Assembly (NCBI RefSeq): GCF_002091985.1
Contig: NZ_MKKX01000018.1
Coordinates: 312,501 to 376,500 of the forward strand
Length of the DNA: 64,000 nt
Source: Rhodococcus sp. 1163
Lineage (GTDB): Bacteria; Actinomycetota; Actinomycetes; Mycobacteriales; Mycobacteriaceae
Direction: 5' to 3'
The position numbers and the translations under genes are program-made. Of the stretch, positions 60,832 through 64,000 are shown piece after piece. Under the pieces are notes generated by a model. The model was not told the DNA's origin. It did no database searches and saw only the letters and a list, made by a program, of their open reading frames with translations. Positions within the stretch are counted from its first letter, which is position 1. The number at the start of each line of letters is the position of its first letter.

Positions 60832-61872
60832 TCAGAATGTCTTGGCGTCGATCACGAACCGGTAGCGGACGTCGCTCTTCAACACGCGCTCGTACGCCTC
60901 GTTGATCTTGTTGGCGGCAATGGTCTCGATCTCGGCACCGATGTGGTGTTCAGCGCAGAAGTTCAACATTTCCTGCGTCTGCGCAATGCCACCGACCATC
61001 GAACCCGCGAGGCTACGACGGTTGGCCGCAAGGGTGAATCCGCGCACCTTGATGGGCTCGGACGGAAGCCCCAGGATGACGAGCGAGCCGTTCATCGCGA
61101 GCAATGACATGTGCTTGTCCATGTCGATCTCTGCCGACACGGTATTGATGATCAGGTCGAATTCACCACGAAGCTTCTTGAACGTCGCGGCGTCGGAAGT
61201 GGCGTAGTAGTGATGCGCACCGAGGCGCTTGCCGTCCTCTTCCTTGTTGAGCGACTGACTGAGCACGGTCACCTCGGCGCCGAGTGCATTGGCGATCTTG
61301 ACGCCGACATGTCCCAGTCCGCCCATACCGATGATGGCGACCTTCGTTCCGGGTCCGGCTCCCCAATGCTTGAGCGGGGAGTACAGCGTGATGCCTGCGC
61401 ACAGGAGAGGCGCCGCGACGTCGAGCTCGATTCCCTCCGGAATGGAAAGAACGAACCCTTCGGTGACGACGATGTGCGTGGAGTATCCGCCCTGGGTGAT
61501 GGTGCCGTCGGCCTGCTTGGAGTTGTAGGTCGCCGTCACACCCTTGCTGCAGTACTGCTCTTCGTCGGCAAGGCAGGCCTCGCACTCGCCGCAGGAATCC
61601 ACGAAGCACCCGACGCCGACGCGGTCGCCGACCTTGTGCTTACTGACATCGGAACCGACCTCGGAGACGATGCCCGCGATTTCGTGTCCCGGAACGACGG
61701 GGTAGGTGGTGCCGCCCCACTCGTTCCGGGCGGTGTGGATATCGGAGTGACAGATACCGGCGAACTTGACCTCGATGAGGACATCGTTGGGTCCGAGCTC
61801 ACGACGCTCGATGGTGACCTTCTCGAGCGGAGCATCAGGGGCCGTCGCGGTATATGCAGTAGCTGAAGTCAT
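60832..61872 (-). CDS. zinc-containing NAD(P)-dependent alcohol dehydrogenase
   Basis: A 346-residue MDR alcohol dehydrogenase (cinnamyl/aliphatic ADH type). Catalytic zinc ligands are in [18 protein letters not shown] and [10 protein letters not shown]. The structural zinc four-cysteine motif is [15 protein letters not shown]. The Rossmann motif is [18 protein letters not shown]. The absence of an acidic residue after strand 2 ([11 protein letters not shown]) suggests NADP. The ATG at 61870-61872 was chosen over one 15 codons upstream; the ribosome binding site is weak. Confidence 0.92.
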   Translation of the reverse strand: MTSATAYTATAPDAPLEKVTIERRELGPNDVLIEVKFAGICHSDIHTARNEWGGTTYPVVPGHEIAGIVSEVGSDVSKHKVGDRVGVGCFVDSCGECEACLADEEQYCSKGVTATYNSKQADGTITQGGYSTHIVVTEGFVLSIPEGIELDVAAPLLCAGITLYSPLKHWGAGPGTKVAIIGMGGLGHVGVKIANALGAEVTVLSQSLNKEEDGKRLGAHHYYATSDAATFKKLRGEFDLIINTVSAEIDMDKHMSLLAMNGSLVILGLPSEPIKVRGFTLAANRRSLAGSMVGGIAQTQEMLNFCAEHHIGAEIETIAANKINEAYERVLKSDVRYRFVIDAKTF

Positions 61873-61977
61873 AGCTACATTGCTACCTACCCATCGGTAG
61901 CCATGCAAAGCGGACACTCCCGCCAGCAGGGTATTCCCAGCAGGCGGGAGTGATTCACAACAATCCGGACCGGTGCT

Positions 61978-62253
61978 CTAACCGTTGCGGGCGATATTGA
62001 GACCCAGCCAGCCGACATACGTGCCGAGTCCGATGAGGCCGATCTTACGAGTCTTGGGGTACGCAATGGCAGCACCGACAGCGAGTTCGGTAGCTCCGTT
62101 GCGGCTGATCCAGGTCCTGGTGTCGCGAGGGAAAGGACGCTTGGTGATTCCTTCGAACGCCTCGGGAACGACGAAATGCGCGGCACCCGTCGCTGCCAAT
62201 ACAATTCCGAACACCTTCGGAACGAGTCCGCCGGACTTCTTCGACTTGCTCAC
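61978..62253 (-). CDS. small membrane protein, DoxX-like
   Basis: A 91-residue protein. It has a basic N-terminus, then hydrophobic segments VFGIVLAATGAAHFVVPEAF and IGLIGLGTYVGWLGLNIA, with AFEGITKRPFPRDTRTWISRNGATELAVGAAIAYPKTRK between them. The AAHFVVPEAFEGI element recalls DoxX-like (DUF4345/DoxX_2) proteins. The GTG at 62251-62253 overlaps the MetE-like stop (GTGA), so it is probably co-translated with that protein. Confidence 0.72.
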   Translation of the reverse strand: MSKSKKSGGLVPKVFGIVLAATGAAHFVVPEAFEGITKRPFPRDTRTWISRNGATELAVGAAIAYPKTRKIGLIGLGTYVGWLGLNIARNG

Positions 62254-64000
62254 TCTGCTGTCCCCTGTTCTGCGCGTCGGCGCACCCGTCGCGCCGCTGC
62301 CACCAAGTTACGCAACGACGGTTCCAGTTGCCAATACTGGCGTGTTTTGAGGCCACCGTCGGGATTGGCCCACAACCGGTCGATGTCGATCGTCGCGGCT
62401 GCCTGTGTCAGTAGCTCGTCGAGTTCGTCGATGTCGGGGATACGCGCCGAACGACTCTCGTACACGCCCGGACCGACTCCATGGCTGAGGACGTTCTCCT
62501 GCAAAGCACCGAGAACCCAGTCGATGGATCGTGTTGCCACGATCGCCGTGACATCGGCATCGAGGTTCTCGATCGCGTCGACCACCGACGCACGAGTGGA
62601 GTACCCCAGATGCGTGTGAATCTGGGTCTCGGCCTTTGCACCCGACGTCGCCAGCCGAAACGCCTCGACCGACCAACGGAGGTATTCTTTGCGCCCCTTC
62701 TCACGCGAGGGCAACAGTTCACGCAACGCCGGCTCGTCGACCTGAATGATCCCGATCCCGGCTTTCTCGAGATCGGCGATCTCGTCACGAATGGTCAGGG
62801 CAACCTGGTCGGCCACCTCGTGCAGTGGGAGATCCTTCCGCACGAACGAACGGGCGAGCATGGTGACCGGTCCGGTCAGGATTGCTTTGACCGGCTTGTC
62901 CGTCAACGACTGCGCGAACGCTGTCCACTCGACGCTCATCGGTTCCGGCCGGGCCACGTCGCCGTACAGAATGGGCGGACGCACGCATCGTGAACCGTAC
63001 GTCTGGACCCACCCGTTGGTCGTCGTGGCGAACCCTTCGAGCGCTTCGGCGAAGAACTGAATCATGTCGTTGCGTTCCACCTCGCCGTTCACCAAGACGT
63101 CGAGCCCGATGTCCTCCTGCAGCCGAATGACCTGCTCGATCTCGTCCTCGACGAGCGCGTGATAGTCAGCAGTATCGATACGGCCCTGTCCCAGTTCGTA
63201 TCTCGCCTGCCTCATTGCCGAAGTTTGCGGGAACGAACCGAGGGTGGTGGCGGGCACCAGCGGAAGATTCAGCTTCTTGTGCTGCGCGATCTTCCGCTCG
63301 GCGTACGGCAGTCGAACCCGCATGTCGGGCGTTACGTTGTAAACCCGGTGCCGCACCGCGTGCTTCTGCTTGAAGTGCACCTCGGTCGGCTTCTTGCGCC
63401 ACCTGTCCGACGGCCCGTCGGTGAGCGCCTTTGCCAAGGCAACGACCTCGCCGACTTTTTGCTTCGCGAACGCAAGACGATCGGCGACGTTGCCGTCGAT
63501 GTCGTACTCGCTCAGCACGTCGTACGGAACGTGCAGCAGTGTCGACGACGTCGAGACGACGAGGTCTTCGCACACCTCTTTCAATCGCTCGAGGTAGTCG
63601 AGCACGACGACGCGGTCGGCACGCCACACGGTGCGGCCGTCGATGACTCCAGCGTAGAGGCGTTTGCGTTTCATTCCGGAAATGGCGGCGAGCTCTTCCG
63701 GCTCGAGCCTGCCTGCGACGAGGTCCAGACCGATTGCCTCGATCTTGGTGGCTGCGAGAATCGGCAGCGCAGGGCCGAGAGACCCGTATTGACCTGTCAC
63801 GAGAAGTCGGGGTCGCAACGCCGTCGTCGACAGGGCGGTGTACGCGCGGTCGAGTGCTGCCAGCTCCTCGGCTGTTCGTTCAGCAGTGAATGCGGGCTCG
63901 TCCAGCTGGACGCAGGTAGCACCTCGCAGGGCAAGCAACTCGAAGAGGGCACTGTACTGCGTAAGCAGATCCCCCAGCCGATCGAGCGGGGAGAATCCTT
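62250..64000 (-). CDS. MetE-family protein lacking the catalytic zinc ligands (5' truncated by window)
   Basis: The frame is open to the right edge, so the N-terminus lies outside; 583 residues are visible. It aligns along the whole of cobalamin-independent methionine synthase: TTLGSFPQTSAMRQARYELG, LVNGEVERNDMIQFFAEAL, TYGSRCVRPPILYGDVARPE, IIQVDEPALRELLP and NPDxGLKTR. The zinc ligands of MetE are His, Cys, Glu and Cys. Here the His-x-Cys motif is HLG, the glutamate (IEAARS) is Val (IVATRS) and the last cysteine (NPDCGLKTR) is Gly. The proton-donor His region DIHSP is ESRSA. The fold should be kept, but homocysteine activation by zinc is not expected. It is probably a paralogue with another role. 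Confidence 0.88.
   Translation of the reverse strand, partial: GFSPLDRLGDLLTQYSALFELLALRGATCVQLDEPAFTAERTAEELAALDRAYTALSTTALRPRLLVTGQYGSLGPALPILAATKIEAIGLDLVAGRLEPEELAAISGMKRKRLYAGVIDGRTVWRADRVVVLDYLERLKEVCEDLVVSTSSTLLHVPYDVLSEYDIDGNVADRLAFAKQKVGEVVALAKALTDGPSDRWRKKPTEVHFKQKHAVRHRVYNVTPDMRVRLPYAERKIAQHKKLNLPLVPATTLGSFPQTSAMRQARYELGQGRIDTADYHALVEDEIEQVIRLQEDIGLDVLVNGEVERNDMIQFFAEALEGFATTTNGWVQTYGSRCVRPPILYGDVARPEPMSVEWTAFAQSLTDKPVKAILTGPVTMLARSFVRKDLPLHEVADQVALTIRDEIADLEKAGIGIIQVDEPALRELLPSREKGRKEYLRWSVEAFRLATSGAKAETQIHTHLGYSTRASVVDAIENLDADVTAIVATRSIDWVLGALQENVLSHGVGPGVYESRSARIPDIDELDELLTQAAATIDIDRLWANPDGGLKTRQYWQLEPSLRNLVAAARRVRRRAEQGTAE

Noticed and set aside
62250-64000. A cobalamin riboswitch controlling the MetE-like gene
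   Set aside because: The 5' end of the gene lies outside the window, so no leader can be examined.

Overview
The window reads as a chromosomal segment of a mycolic-acid actinobacterium, most likely Rhodococcus or a close relative. The evidence is high GC, many GTG and TTG starts, 4-bp ATGA or GTGA overlaps inside operons, mycothiol genes (mshA and a mycothiol-type maleylpyruvate isomerase), HbhA, and a gene order that follows Mycobacterium tuberculosis from about Rv0472c to Rv0513 in inverted orientation. Locus-tag equivalences are from memory of that genome, not from a search.

Region by region: 1-5 kb has the 3' end of an acyl-CoA oxidase/dehydrogenase gene, a PQQ-type sugar dehydrogenase lipoprotein, a CsoR-CopZ copper module with its operator, DUF3093 and small membrane proteins. 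5-11 kb is the rex-hemA-hemC-hemD operon plus hemB, with a Rex-like box upstream and a glutaredoxin-like gene. 11-21 kb is the Rv0495c-Rv0505c-like block: HAD phosphatase, acyltransferase, epimerase, the 33-residue ribosomal protein bS22, an excisionase-type HTH protein, proC, thioesterase, TIM-barrel isomerase, a repeat-rich membrane protein and a strongly shrunken Ppx/GppA remnant. 21-24 kb is senX3-regX3 and phosphoglycerate mutase.

From 24.1 to 37.8 kb the mycobacterial order is interrupted by accessory DNA: pirin, an acetyltransferase, a broken AhpD-like gene, a GC-richer gene cluster at 26.1-32.6 kb (acyl-CoA ligase, orphan oligopeptide-type binding lipoprotein, TetR, TauD-like dioxygenase, nitroreductase, enoyl-CoA hydratase), a palindrome-bearing region, a methyltransferase/XRE-cupin divergent pair, an AAA ATPase and a 4CL-like ligase. 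Order resumes at 37.9 kb with YbjN, mshA, a hydrolase, a ROK regulator, an SDR, an L,D-transpeptidase, MurB, two DUF2505 genes, deoC, DUF2516, hbhA with its XRE regulator, DUF445 and a MadR-like TetR. Rhodococcal additions lie between these (MBL-Rieske protein, repeat-invaded methyltransferase, AbiEi-like protein, purU). The right end holds an iron-siderophore binding lipoprotein with an IdeR-like box, a PPOX protein, PPK2, an alcohol dehydrogenase, and a MetE-family protein cut by the window edge.

The most notable observations are: a MetE homologue with three of four zinc ligands replaced; a Ppx/GppA gene reduced to 140 codons yet still open; a 33-bp tandem repeat that adds in-frame 11-residue units to the start of a methyltransferase gene and leaves it without a normal start; and a compact TetR-controlled cluster of unknown substrate whose predicted promoter has an operator palindrome between -35 and -10 and a predicted leaderless GTG start. 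No tRNA, rRNA, CRISPR array, transposase or integrase was recognised.
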